Positions 42,968 through 56,500 of a stretch of 64,000 nt of DNA are shown piece after piece. The position numbers and the translations under genes were made by a program. Below the pieces are notes generated by a model. The model did no database searches. It had not been told where the DNA came from and saw nothing but the letters and a program-made list of their open reading frames with translations. Within the stretch, counting starts at the first letter, position 1. Every line of letters begins with the position of its first letter. This DNA comes from Hirundichthys speculiger (taxonomy: Eukaryota > Chordata > Actinopteri > Beloniformes > Exocoetidae), in assembly GCA_018398805.1 (NCBI GenBank), contig JAGFBZ010002933.1, forward strand, positions 1 through 64,000, written 5' to 3'.

Positions 42968-44514
42968 CAAGATAAAATATGTGAATTAGATCACACTTAA
43001 CATGCATCAGTTACCCAATTAAAATAAACCATAAAAATGCACAAATTATTATCATTTGTTAACATCCTATTAACTAAGCATAACACACTACAAATTATTA
43101 AAAAAGCTATATTACATAAAGTTTACAAAACGTCATGTCAGTGTATGTTGACATGAATGTTATTTAAGTTATTTAAGCTAGCATAGATCCACGTATAGCA
43201 TTAAAAGTCCCACATTCAGGGCGTACTATTGTTTACCAAATTCCCAGACTAATAAGCCTGTGTGAACTTGCTCTTGTGTTGTAAACACAAACTAGCCTAC
43301 TGGTGAAATGCTCGCTGCTAGTTCAGCAAAGCTAAAAAACAAATAGTCGTCTTCTGTGGCTAAGTAGCAACATATTAGCAAGAGGATAATACATAGCGTG
43401 TAGGCTACTGTTTCATTACATGCTCCAGCTTCATTACATGCTAAATTAATGTCACTCATAGAGACCTGGACACCTTTATCTTTTGAACGTTTCTCCTCTT
43501 CTTCTTTCGTTCTCTTCCTGAACTGGGCACCTGATGGTTTTTGGTCGTTTGTCCATGATGCAGCACCATTGACTCGACTCGACATCATCACCTTTTCGGT
43601 CCGTCAATCACCCAGAGTCAAGATTGACGTGATGTAAACAAATACACGTTGATGCAGACACAGATTCCTGTTTTGTTTCTTTTTTTGGTTGTTTTTTTTA
43701 TGTTTTACATATATATTTATTGGGTTATGTCATAACCCAATAAGTTTAATAATATCTGTTTAATTTATTTGGAAGTAGCAGTTTGTGTTGTATGGCCTGG
43801 GGTCATGAGAGGTCAGTCTATGCCCCGCCAGTCTATGCCCCGCCCAGTCTATGCCCCGCCCCCCTCCTTGCAGTTGTAGAGTTGACCCCCTCCCCCCCGC
43901 CTTTTCTTCTGACACACACAACATATATACATTACTCTCAGCAACAAGTTGACATGATAGTAGGGGCGCCCCAGCACTACTCTACTAACTTGACGTGGAA
44001 ATCGGCGGTATTAGTCTAAAAAACTAGTGATTTTTTTTTTTTTTTTGAGGCACTAGTGCACCCCCAAATAGATTGCGCCCTGAACGGTCGCCCACATTGC
44101 CCAAAGCAAAAACCGCCCCAGAGCTCCTCGCAGGTGTCACCAGATTACAATCAAAAAAAAAAAAACAACTAACTGGTGAAAACAAAAAAGTGTTTGGTAT
44201 TTTTACTTGAGAAACAATTAAAGTAATTAGTCAGGAACCAACATAGATGGTAGGAAGAGTGGCATGCTAAAATGGCCAGATAACCTCTACAAACTATCCA
44301 TCTAAATGTCTTAATGTAAAAAGATCATTTCCTTGACATGACTTATTGGCATTATCAATAAAACTACAGAATCTAATTACAGAACATTGAAACCTTTTAT
44401 GAGGATGGACACAACAATAGTTACAGTTTAAAAACAACAGCCCTATTATCTGACAGAAGCACAATGTATTAAATATAAAAACAACAAAGATGCTGGGGAC
44501 CAGTGCTGCCCCCT
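42968..44514. other. Intergenic stretch with hAT-like remnant and palindrome
   Basis: No intact gene. A minus frame at 43292-43591 opens with PSGAQFRKRTKEEEEKRSKD, similar to the N-terminus of ZMYM/TTF-type hAT transposases, then degrades; this is a weak call. A perfect 13-bp palindrome lies at 43717-43743. Three tandem copies of agtctatgccccgcc occur at 43814-43860. A T-tract is at about 44030-44046. Confidence 0.45.
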
Positions 44515-47500
44515 TCAGGTTCTGGGCAGGAAGCGCAGGTTGATGGGCTCCGAGGGGACGAGCAGTGTTCGGGTTTTGGGCTCCACAGTCAGCGCTCCAG
44601 CTTCAGGCTCAACTCTGTAACGCTGCATCAGCTACAAAAAAAACACAGACGGATTATCCAAAACCAATAATGACACTTTTACTTTCTCTAAGTATTTTAT
44701 ACAATACCTCCACAACATTTCTAAATGTCATGCTTTCCCCTGTGGCGATGAGTCCAAGAATAAAGTTCATTTCTAGTCATCATCAGTTTCCCTCCACAGA
44801 GCTGCTGGCTCGTTTTCAGGTGTTTTCAGGTGTCAAACTCTGACACGTCATCCATGAAGTCCAACTGTGCTTCCAGTTCAATATTTTTCCACAAATGAGT
44901 ACAAACAAGTCATGGATTCATCTCACAATTCAAGGTGAAGTTTAATTAAACGGTGACTGACGCTTCATCCAGGGAATCACGTCTGTAAATGAAACTGAAA
45001 TACAGACTGATCCTGAGACTGGACTACTGCAGGACCCCCAGTCATACACTGCAGATACATCGGATACAGCTTTAACTTGGTTACATTTGGGTTGAAAAAT
45101 GTTAAAATGTGGTGGGCTTTTCTGAATAACAAAAGTGACATGTCAGAAACACTGGACCGTCCAAGGGAAGCCAGTCATTCTGCGTCGCCGCCACTCACCC
45201 GGGACAGAGTGAAATACATCTCCAGCTCTGCCAGCCTCTTCCCCACGCAGGCTCGCACGCCAACGCCAAATGGGATGAAGCTGTAGGGGTGGTGCCGGTA
45301 GAAGCCCGGCGTGGCTCTGCCACGGTGGCTGCTGGGCGCCTCCACCTGGAGCCAGCGCTCCGGGACGAAGGCCTCTGCGTCTGGAAACTCTGCCTCATCG
45401 TGACAGGCTGCATAATGGCACAGATGGAACTGAGTCTGGAAACAAAGAGCGACAGAGTTCACTCACACCACACTGTTTCATGTGCTCAGGTTCAAGGAGC
45501 GACCTGAAGAATGGACTTGTCAAAGTCAGCTACCTTCCTGGGGAACCAGTAGTTGTCCACGATCACCTCATTCTCTGAGATGAAGCGTCCGTTTCCGTGC
45601 ACCACAGGATACAGGCTGGTGGACGACAACACAAAGAGTCAAAAACAGGTCAGAGTTCACCCGCCAGCCAGCTGGTTCTGGAGCCGTCGCAGCTGAACGC
45701 CATGGAAGTGGGCAGTTCTACGTTTCACCCCGTCGCAGCGACAAGGTTAACCAAGGCCAGCACCACTGTGGGCTCCATGGAAACAACCACGTAAAAACTG
45801 ATCAGCACCAGCTGAATAAGTAAGTAAACCGGTTGCTGACTTTGGACTGAGACTGAGAGGAAAGAAAGCATCCTGCACTCTGAGGAGGAAGATGTCGGCT
45901 TAATGGCACCACTGGGAACTGCTGGAGGGAGGAGGAGTATGAAGAGGACTCCAGTTGGTCTTTGCTCCACCATCTCTGTGTGAATGTGGATACTGTTTGT
46001 GTCCTATGTTTTTCCAGACAGTCTTGCTTGGCTGGACATCAGCCTCACTAGATGACAAAGATAACAACCGTGACCGGCTGGGGAGGGAAGAACTGCTCAG
46101 ATATCATGTCTGATCAAACGCCAGACTGCCAGAAGGGATGAAGTCATTTTCTCCTCTGAACACATCTGAACTCTTCTAACATGAGGAAGGAAGCATGCGG
46201 TTAAGACAAAACCAAGCACGTTGCAAAACAGCTCTTCTGTGTCACGATGTGAAACACTCTGCATGTGAGATAATATTATTATGAACACAAAAAAATGTAT
46301 ACATGTATATATTCTTTTCTTTAAAAGATCTCACAGTCTCTGCCTTTACCTTCCTGTAGCTGTACTTATTTATTTGTATTTTGTGCACATATGTCTGCAC
46401 ATATGTAACTGCTCATCTGCAGTCGCTATTGATCAAGAGGACAAAGGAAAAAAAGAAAGTTTAATCCATGTTTCCTCTCACAAATGGATCCCAAAGCACA
46501 TACTCAGGCTGATCTGAACACTAGCCAGGTCCGCTCACCGTAGCGTCTCCTTTATGACAGCCTTCAGGTAGGGCATCCTCCTCAGGTCGTCTGGGGTCGG
46601 CTCCCGTTTGTCGGGACACACCGAGGTCACCTCGTCAAACAGGCGGTCCTGAGCCCTGCGGTCCCTCGCTAAACGGTACAAGGCCCATGACAAGGTGTTG
46701 GATGTCTGGAAGGAGGCATGTAGAAACTGAGTCAGTAACTACGCTCACAGCGCTCAGTTAGCTCTGTGGACAACAGTCAAATCACTTATACAAGCTGGAA
46801 GGTAAAAATAATCTGTGAAGAAACAATACACTTAATCCAGCACGTAAAACTGATGAATGAGCCCAAAGCCATGAAGCTAACAAAAGAGAAGGCTAACAGT
46901 AAAGCAGCTGGAGCGCACGCCCTGCAGCCTCTGCTGCCTTCTGCTGGACAATTACTCTACTGATAATCAGTTTACAAGTGGTGATAAATAACAGCTGTTA
47001 GGGGTGCTCCGATCGATCGGTGACCTGATCGGGATCGGCCGATATGCATATGATTGCATAGGTCAGAATTCTCCTTTAAGCCGATCAAAAGAGCCAATCA
47101 AAAACACTCTATTCTCGTGCCCATTCACTGTGTATAGAGCCCTATGGAATCCGCGATCATGAAATCGCGGAATTGGAGATTAAAAACGGAATTCACTTTA
47201 AATGCGCAATATAACAGAACTGAATGGCAATTTGCGTAAAAGTTTTTTCTTTTTTTTTCTCCCGGACTAAAAGGAACTTTTCTTTTGAGAAAATGTTTCA
47301 AGAGGGTTCACGAAAAGGTGTGGACACTCTCTGCCCCCGCTTTCCTCATCATAGAAAAAAAAAAAAAACACGTCGAAGCGGCACCCGAGACACCGGCGAA
47401 GAAGCAAAGGAACTAGCGGTTTACTCTCAGGTACAGAGCAGAGCAGTTTATCCGAGATTATTATGTGTCTGACGATTCAAAATTCTGCAAGTTTTGCCAG

Positions 47501-50500
47501 CACACGATTGAATGGACACAAAATATACGTGCAAGGATCAGTTCCATCCATCCATTAGCTCCTGCTTGGTCCGTAGTCGGCTCGCGGGGGCAGCAGCTTC
47601 AGCAGAGGCTCAGACCTCCCTCCCCCCGGCCGCTTCCACCAGACCAGCTGAGAGATATCATCTCTCCAGCGGGTCCTGGTCTGCCCCGTGGTCTTCCAAC
47701 GAGGATCAATGAATAAGTGAAAAGCACAAACGTAAAAAGGCGAGAGTCACTCAACGAGCTAAACACAAAGAGGCTGATGATTATTTATTTAAATGGCTGT
47801 CTGTAATAGATGGAACACCTAAAGAAAAAAAAACACCCGGGCACACACTCATACACACAACCAGTGTTCAGTGTTCACTGCTTGGGATTTCATAGCATCT
47901 ACATCAGCTATAGTAAATATAGTTTTTTCTGTTATCAGACACATAGTTTGTCATGACATACCTGAAAAATATCATGTACGTTATGACAAACTGTCTGAAA
48001 ACAGAATAAATCAAACAAACTAAAATGATTAGTTTACTGGTGTTGCAATTTTTCTTTTCTGCACTTTAAATGGATTTTACCTATTTGAATTATTTTTTTT
48101 CTTTTTTATTACATAGAAAAAACTAGATTTTTTTTGTAAAAATAAAAAAACAATGTTTTGATGGACACAATCTGTTTAAAAGTATAAAAACATTAAAGTT
48201 TACAATTATAATTGCATAAATTGTCTTGGGGTTAAAATAAGGGGTGGCTGTGGCTCAGGTGGTAGAGAGGGTTGTCCGGTAACCGGAAAGTTGCCGGTTC
48301 AATTCCCATGCTCCCCTGGCTACATGTCGAAGTATCCCTGAGCAAGATACTGAACCAAGTTGCTCCTGGTGAGCATGTGGTGAGCATCTGCGTGGTAGCC
48401 TCGGCCATCAGTGTGTGAATGTGTGCGTGAATGGGTGAGGCCAAAATGTAAACCGCTTTGAGGGCACCTTGGTGCTGATAAAGCGGTATATAAGTGCAGT
48501 CCATTTACAATTTAAATTTGCATAAAATGCTTAAAACGGAATTCTCAAAAATTAAAAACTGAAAAACATTGAAAATGAAAAGAATTAAAACAGAATTTGA
48601 GAAAAAATAAAACGGATTTCATAGGGCCCTATATTTGAAAGAGTCTTATGGAGTTCATATGCCTGGACCACCAGCCGCTGTCTGTCGTGGACGACCTCGG
48701 GTTTAAGCTTCTAGTGAATCACTTGGATCCACGTTATGTTCACCAAGGACGTAAATACTTCACTGATGTGTGCCTGCCGGAGTTATACCAGACGGTGTAT
48801 GGACATGTTAATTCTCTTTTGAATGAGAAAGCCACAGCGGTCAGCTTCACGGGTGACATTTGGAGTTTTTTACCAATTCATGATACTCTCATCTATTTAT
48901 TTAATGATGCTTGATATACAGTGTTAAAGAATAACTTAAATATATGAATCATTAATGCTACACTATTAAAAGCAAGGTTCAAGTTCAAATTGACACTGTG
49001 TGATCGGTGACCGGTATCGGATCGGCCGATATTGATTTCAGCGATCGGTGATCGGTGATCTGCCCCAAAAACCCTGATCGGAGCACCCCTAACAGCTGTC
49101 TTTGAGTCAAACTGATATCCTGTCATTGTGAGTGAGGATGTCAGAAAATCATTTAGAGCCTGAGAAAAGAGGAAGTGGGTAAATAAGCCCCAGCTGTCTG
49201 TCTGTTAGCAGGCCTCCGTGGGTTCATGATGCTACATGAGCGTGTTTGCAACAGCTTGTGGACTTGTTGCTTTTAGGGAAATGATGTCAAAATAAACCTC
49301 CACTGTTATGAGGAAGCCACCATCCACGGTTGCACAAAGACACTCAGTCACTCTGAACCAGAACGTCTTAAGACCTTTGAAAAGATGCACAACAGCTTCA
49401 TGCTGCAGACCAAGAAGTCAGAGGAGAGTCCTTTTATTTTAATGCTTATTTTTTCTGAAGAATGCAGATGGGCCAGCTGATCTGTCAGTTAGCATGTGGC
49501 TAATAAATAGCTGAGGTTTAGCCAAGGGGCTACATCCAGCTGGCTAGTGTAACAGCATCCATGAACCTGGCCCCGACAGTGAGTCCATCTCCACTAATGT
49601 TAACTGTCCAACAGACGTAAACACGTCTGAGTCTGGACTCGTTTCTGTGGATTTGCTGTTAAAGGCATCGGAGCTCTTGTTGTATATTTACAGTGATGGG
49701 GAACTGTTGGGCCTTCTGGTCTGCTGAAATGAAAATACTGCAAATATTTCAGAGAAAATTTCCAGAATCTGCGGTTTTGTTTGTGGTCTACTGGGCCAGT
49801 TGTGAACAACTCTGACCTGTTGAATTTACTATCAAAACTAAAAACTTCACCCAGAACTTAACTCAGTTTCATGGATCCAGTCATATCAAGGTGACCTCAT
49901 CCCTGCTGCAGCCGTGAACACACTCATCTCCACATTTCACAAACCTCTAGCCTGAGGCCAAACAAGCCTCAACCTCACCTGGGAATGCAGCCCGACGAGC
50001 TTTTTGGCACTTCTTAGTCAGCATGTCTGTTTTTATTGCTGTAGGTTCAACAGTGTGGAGCTGATTCTGAGCAGAGACGGAGGTCTAATCACCAACATAA
50101 ACAACCCTGACGATAAAAACTTGCTGCTGCCCATAAAAGGTTTTCTCTTTTCTTCACTTGTGCATCTCCGGCTTGTCAAGCCTAGGCAAATGTTTTATTT
50201 CTACCGAGACATGGAGACGCACGGTTTAAAAGAATCTCTGACATGAACCCTGCGGCTGGAAAGTCTCGGGTCACTCCTACAGAGCCTGACACGAGCTGAA
50301 ATTCCAGACCAACAAGTCCAGAGTCAGGCCCACACCTTTGTTTTAGTCAGGGTTTGTGATTCAGAGTTTCCTCATTAGCGCCACAGAAACAAGCCTCTTT
50401 CATTCCACTATAATATTTAAATACTTGCAGATTATATGAACTGCAGCAGACGTCACCTGAACACCAGTATCCCACCCAACAACCGAACAAGGACCTTCAC

Positions 50501-53500
50501 AGGTCTGCAGAGCTGGCTTTTTTCCAGTCTGGGCTGAAATTAATAAATGTGTTACTTATTCTCAGAAGATCAACTTGATGCTCCTCCAATGACCACTCAG
50601 GCCTGACTCCAAAAGGAACTATATAACTGGTGACTTCCTTGTTAAATTTCCCAGTTTTGAACATATTTACACCCTGTTGTGCTCTCCACAGCTAGATTTA
50701 ACATCCACGACAGCCACCACATCAGTTAAACTCATACAAATGTAGGCTTTTAAGCTTTTAACTTTAGCTGCAGCATTTTCAGTGAATTTAACATCTGAGC
50801 TGTGAATTAAGAGCACACTGTCTCTCATTTCAAAGGTGATCCGTCAACTGTTACAGGCCACTGTCACCAGCTCTAACCCTTCAAGGGTCCTCAGAGGTGG
50901 TTCTACCAGAGCTGAAGCTGGCAGCACCTGAACCAGGGATGGATGGTCCAACCCCATCAGCTGATGTTAGTTACCACCATAGCTTAAACAACTGGTTTAT
51001 GGCAACTGGTTGGTGCCCTGCTCACTAGTCTGCATCGGCCCCCGTAGACTTTTTATGAGGTGATGTCATCTGTTACCAAACTGAATTGTGGGTTTTGCAA
51101 GAGAAAAAATCTGAAATATACCGTATTTATCTTAGTCAGTGGGCATTTAATCTTGTCAGTGTCAGTGGGTTGATTTAGTGGACTTGACTAGACAGATGCC
51201 CACGCAAAAACTCTGGTCGTCATGGAGACACCAGCGATGCTGATGCAGAGACATGCGTGGACACATGAGTTTACCTGAAGGTTTCTGGAGTAGCCTGCTC
51301 CTGTACTCCTCCTTCTACGGTGGTGCCTGGGTGGGTTTATGATGACGAGCACGCTGCCAAACCAGAATGAGGCCCACTGTACGCTGATCTCAGACTGACT
51401 CATGCCTGTAGCTCATGTAGCCAGCAGACCGTGCACGCTCATGTAGCTACCTGACCGTGCACGCTCATGTGTTCACTTGTTCTGGAGGCGTGGTTTCTAT
51501 GTAGGCCCATGATAAAGTCTGCAGAGCTCACTTCCACCTTTCACTGGCTGATTATATTTCTGTAAGAGGCTGGTTATTCTTAGAAAGACCTGAACGGACT
51601 GAGGGAACTGCAGTTGGTATCTCTATCTCCGTCACCATCCATTCTGAGTCAAACCAGGAAAACAAAGATATTCCTCAACCATCTAAACACACGTGTGTTC
51701 ATAAAATACGGAGTACAGTTCTGCTTTTCTGTCAGTGTTCAATGAATGGACTGAAAAATACTGCTTTACTGGTTTCACCATCAACAAAGGTGACTGAACC
51801 CCAGAGGTTGTGGGTTGAATCACTGTTAACACTGGATGTACTAAATGAGAAGGCTCTTTCAAATAAACCTGGTGGATGTGAAAGTGTTAAATTGGTGTTT
51901 GAGCTAAATGAAAGAATTGCTGTGTGGGTGATCTTGTTGCACCCAGCACCAGCAGCAGTGTGAGCCGTGAACGTCTCACCGTGTCGACCCCTCCCAGCAT
52001 CAGCTCCGTCACGCTGATGTAGACCTCAGCTCTGCTCAGCTGGTCAGATGCCAGCAGGTAGGTCAGGTACATTCCCTCCACGGGCTCCCCGCTGTTCAGC
52101 TGAGCTTCGATCTCAGCCGTCCTTCTGTCGATGAGCGTCTGTGCTGCCGTCCAAAAACAGGTTTCATTAAATGAGACAAAACTGCAGCCCATAATACCGA
52201 TAACTTTCAGCTCCTAAAAGCCGATAACGATAACACACACATATACCTAAGATCATTACATCAATACTATGAACAAAATCAAAAATAGTTTTGACTTTTT
52301 AAATGAACAGATATTTATTTTTTCCAATGAAAAACTATTGCCAAGCCTCTCAAACATTTTCATAAAGCTATCAAACAAACCTATTTGATATCCTACATTA
52401 ACTTCAATAAGGTTCATTACTGACTGATATAAAAAATAAATGCTCCTTGAACTGATGGAATTACATGCATCAAAATGACTAACTGAAAAAGATTAACATT
52501 TAAAACATTTTGGCTTGTGGTTCCATTTAAATTAATACCTTTAATTAAAGTAAATGAGGTTCAGTAGTTTTATTTTTTAATCTCATGGAAGCTTTAGATG
52601 AGAGGAATGAGAGAGAGGAGCATTAGCATTAGCTTCCGTTAGCTAACGTTAGTACGATTTCAAAACTCCATGGAAGCGATTGTTATGTTGTAGGTGGCCG
52701 ATCAGGTTTTACGTATTAAAGCTTGTGCTTCCCTCCTCGTAGAATTCACTCGGAGGATTCGTCACAAATAACCACCAAACTATCTTCTTCTGAAACTTTA
52801 ACAAAGTTCCACGCCGCCATGTTTGTTGTGATCGGTACGCTGTGCTCCAGGCTGCATTCAAGGTGTAACGTAAATTCCCATGTTCTCTCGTTTGCTAGTC
52901 GTTCTTTCAGCCTTTTCTATTTTTTTCTTTTTTTATGTGTAACATGTGGGAGAATACTGCAAATATCAATTCAAGTCAGCAACTACCAAAATTATGACCG
53001 AGTTAACGAGTTGTTTTCTGGCATGAGGGGGTATTCTTGATTTTCCTTATTGAGTAATCATTTTTCTGATTATGCCGACGTCACTTGAACATAACATTCA
53101 CTGCTGGTCATTCAAGGCTCAGAGGGAGCGAGGCACTGCTGTGTTAAATATATATATATTATCGGGGCTATTCGTCGTGATATCGGAGTTATCGGGATGA
53201 CGTCATAATTTCCTGTTATCGGCCCAATAGTTATCGTGCACCCCTACCTACGTCGTACAGGTCGTCCCAGGCCTGAACGAAGCGCTTCCAGAAGGGGAGG
53301 ACCCCGCGGCTCCAGCGAGGAAAGATGATCACGGTTTCAGAGAGCATCAGCATGTCGTTCACGGCAGCGATGAAACGCTGAGTGTCGTCAGGAATCTGGT
53401 CCTGCAGACAGCCCAGTCTGGTCTCAAACAGGACGGAGGAGATACCTGCAGGGTGGGAGGAGAAACCATGAAGACATGCAGCCCTCCTCCTCCTCCGTCT

Positions 53501-56500
53501 GCTGGGGTACGACTGCAGCAGGGCCCCCACCTTCGAAGCCAAACTTGTAGAGCTCAGCTGCCAGGTCAGAAACGGTGGCCTGGTCCCGACTACGACTGCG
53601 GAGGACCTCGATGCGTCGCAGCAGATCTCCGACCACCTGCTGGATGACGGGAGCGTAGGCTGACACCTCCTGCAGCTTCAGCATCTTTGGGTTCAAGACG
53701 CTGCGGATCCGGTGCCACTGCGGGCCTGTGCTGCAACGGCAGGAAAAAATCTAATAAATCTAATAAAAATCAAATACAAACATAAGGCCTGGGTCTGCAC
53801 TCACTCCACGTGCAGGCCGTACGCCTGTCCCCGCAAGTCTCGGTACTCCTTCCAGTGGGGCAGCTCCACTCGGACCGGGTAGCGGCCTTCCTGCTGGATC
53901 ACCTGAGCTATGAGCTCCGGAGACGCCACATTGACGATGTCGAATGGCCCGAACCGGGAGCGCCAGATGGGTCCGTACAGACTCTTCTGGAAACACTGGG
54001 AGACGATGTCAGTGGGCTGAGTGTGACTTTAGAGAAAGAAAGTACTGAATCAAATGTTGGTTCTATCAGTGATCAAGTCCAGTCCAGTAGAGTTGACTGT
54101 CATTTCAGCTTGATAACAAATACATGGTAGAAACGAAACCTTTCTCCGGGGGGGTTAAACCAAACTTTGAATCAAGTACATCTAATCTAATCTAATCTAA
54201 TCTAATCTAATCTAATCTAATCTAATCTAATCTAATCTAATCTAATCTAATCTAATCTAATCTAATCTAATCTAATCTAATCTAATCTAATATAATTCTC
54301 TGGTTTAACATAAATACAACATGTAGAAATATAATGAAAGACTGAAGTGGGTCTTCATATTAGACAAGTCTAGCCTCAGATGTTTTATTATACATTTAAG
54401 AAAAATCACGAGGACAGTATGAAGTCTGAAGTTCCACAGCCTGTAGATCCTCCTTCAGTTCTGGGTTCCTGTCTGGACTTATCAGTCTCTCTCATGGTTC
54501 TGGAGGAATTCTGGTCCATTCTTCTCACAACGTTGCTTCAGTTCACTGAGGATTTTGGACATTCACTTCATCGCCCTGTCACGTGACCTAGTTTCAGCCA
54601 ATCAGCTGTCAGACAGGTAGACTTCAGAAGATTCTGCTTTCCAGAGGAGTTCATGGTCCACTCAGGGACTGTCAGGTGTGCAGGTCCTGGTGCCAGTATC
54701 TCAACCCATGACCCCCCCACCTCCGTGCTCAACAGTGGGCCTGAGCTGGTCCTGCTGGTTTCCTCCAACATGGCTCTGGGCTCAGGTCTCTGAGCGTTTC
54801 ACGGTCAGAGCTTGGACGTCCTCTCCTGGGAAGACCGACAACTGTCCTTGAATGTTTTCTGAATAATCTTTGTCACTGTAGAAGGTTGAATTCCAAATAG
54901 ATTTGAAATGGTTTTAAAATTATTTCTAAATTAATCAGCAGCACCACTTACTTCTCTGTTGATGTCTTTCCTTCTTGGCACTGTGTTAACATGCACATTT
55001 GAGTGCTTTAGGCCAGAAAACCAACAATGTTTGCTTTCATGGAAGTCTACATAGTTCATGGGTTTAATCCTGTGGAAGCAGTGTGTGTGTGTGTGGAGGG
55101 GGGTATCTGAGGTCTGACTCTTTACTTCTGGCTTCATCTTTGTTAAATGGGGTTGATGACATAAGGACCAGCGGCAAGGATGTTGTTACCTTTACTGGTG
55201 GGATCTGAAGCTTTTTCATCCCATCCATGAAAGCAGATGTGGTGATGATGCTTCAGAACACAGACCAAAGACCTTGGACCAGAAGACAGCCCAGACCTGA
55301 GTCTGGAGCTCCATCCTGTAAAACTGCTCTGTCTGCTGCTGTTCAGGAAAGATGAACCTGATTGATGACTGATTGACAGATTGACAGATTCATCCACAGT
55401 CCAGCCCTGCATCTCCTCAGCCCACTCCATCCTTGGTTTATTGTCTTTAAATGATTTTTGACCAACATTTTTCAGTAGGACTTCCTACCTGTTACTGCAG
55501 AAGCTGAGCCAGAACGTGAACAAACAAACTCTGGTGGGAAATGAAGGTTTCACGGTCTTCATGTCAGTCACAGGCTGGATCTGGGATCTCTCAAAGACCT
55601 GAATCAAGGCACCCGGACTTCTTTTTCTTGGTATTTTCGTACAAAAACCTTCTTATCAATGCATGTGTGCAGGAGTACTTAAATAAAGTTAGAAAGACAT
55701 TCACAGATTCGGTTTTCCAGGATCAATAAGTCTGAAGCCACACATCGTCAAAACACAAATGATGCCACTATCACATCTCGATAGCAGACTACCAGCTACA
55801 AGGACAAAAACCCCGAATTATACAAAAGTAAGCAGTCCTGCGAGCTCGATGTAAAATATTGATGAAAATACACAGCTGGCAGCCGTGCCAGTGACCAGGG
55901 ACCGTCTGCAAATTGCAACAAAAGAAAAACACGCTGGAAACAAAAATCAATAAATCCATTGTTGTACAGTATACAGATGCTAAAATCACTCCACACATCA
56001 GAGTTCCCCTCATGGTCATACTACAACAGCTATTATGTAACAAAACATTTGGCATAATTGTGATGATTTTGTATTGTTATAAGTCATTAAAAACTTAAGT
56101 AACAATCAATAACATTACTGTTTTACACTGCAGACACTCCAAACTCACTACACACTTAAGCAGTCTCCTTCTGGTCATACTACAACAGCTGTTTTGAGCA
56201 AAAAAGGTTTGGTATAATTTTTTAAAAATTATTATTAATCATTAATAACTGATATAATGATCAATAACTCCACTGTTTTACACTTTAGACACTCCAAACT
56301 CACTACACACTTCAGGAGTCTCCTTATGGTCATACTACAACAGCTGTTTTGAACAAAGAAGGATTGGTGTAATTTTGGTGATTTCTTTTATTATTGTTAA
56401 TCAATACTAACTTTAATAATGATCAATAACTTCACTGTTTTACACTACAGAAACTCCAAACTTACTACACACTTCATCAATCTCATTATGGTCATACTGC

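Larger units (their letters stand above)
46999..49091 (+). mobile_element. hAT transposon (ZBED-like) in P450 intron 5
   Basis: 2093 bp. Ends taggggtgctccgatc with a matching reverse complement at the right end, and a perfect 8-bp duplication acagctgt at 46991-46998 and 49092-49099. Inside, a BED-finger remnant (FCKFCQHTIEWT at about 47483) is split by a LINE end. A SINE sits at 48240-48518. Transposase core start is recognisable at 48648-48914 (VDDLGFKLLVNHLDPRY, KATAVSFTGDIWS); the rest of the core is missing. Non-autonomous. It lies antisense to the P450 gene. Confidence 0.92.

Noticed and set aside
48240..48310. Functional tRNA gene
   Set aside because: A- and B-box-like sequences exist, but the acceptor and other arms do not fold properly and the sequence continues into a standard SINE body and tail.
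53810..54130. 106-codon plus-strand ORF
   Set aside because: Antisense to P450 exon 2 and flanking intron.
55789..56098. Small ORFs at both ends of the foldback element
   Set aside because: The frames at 55789-56055 and 58540-58797 are the same inverted-arm sequence read twice; no known domain and no ORF in the core.
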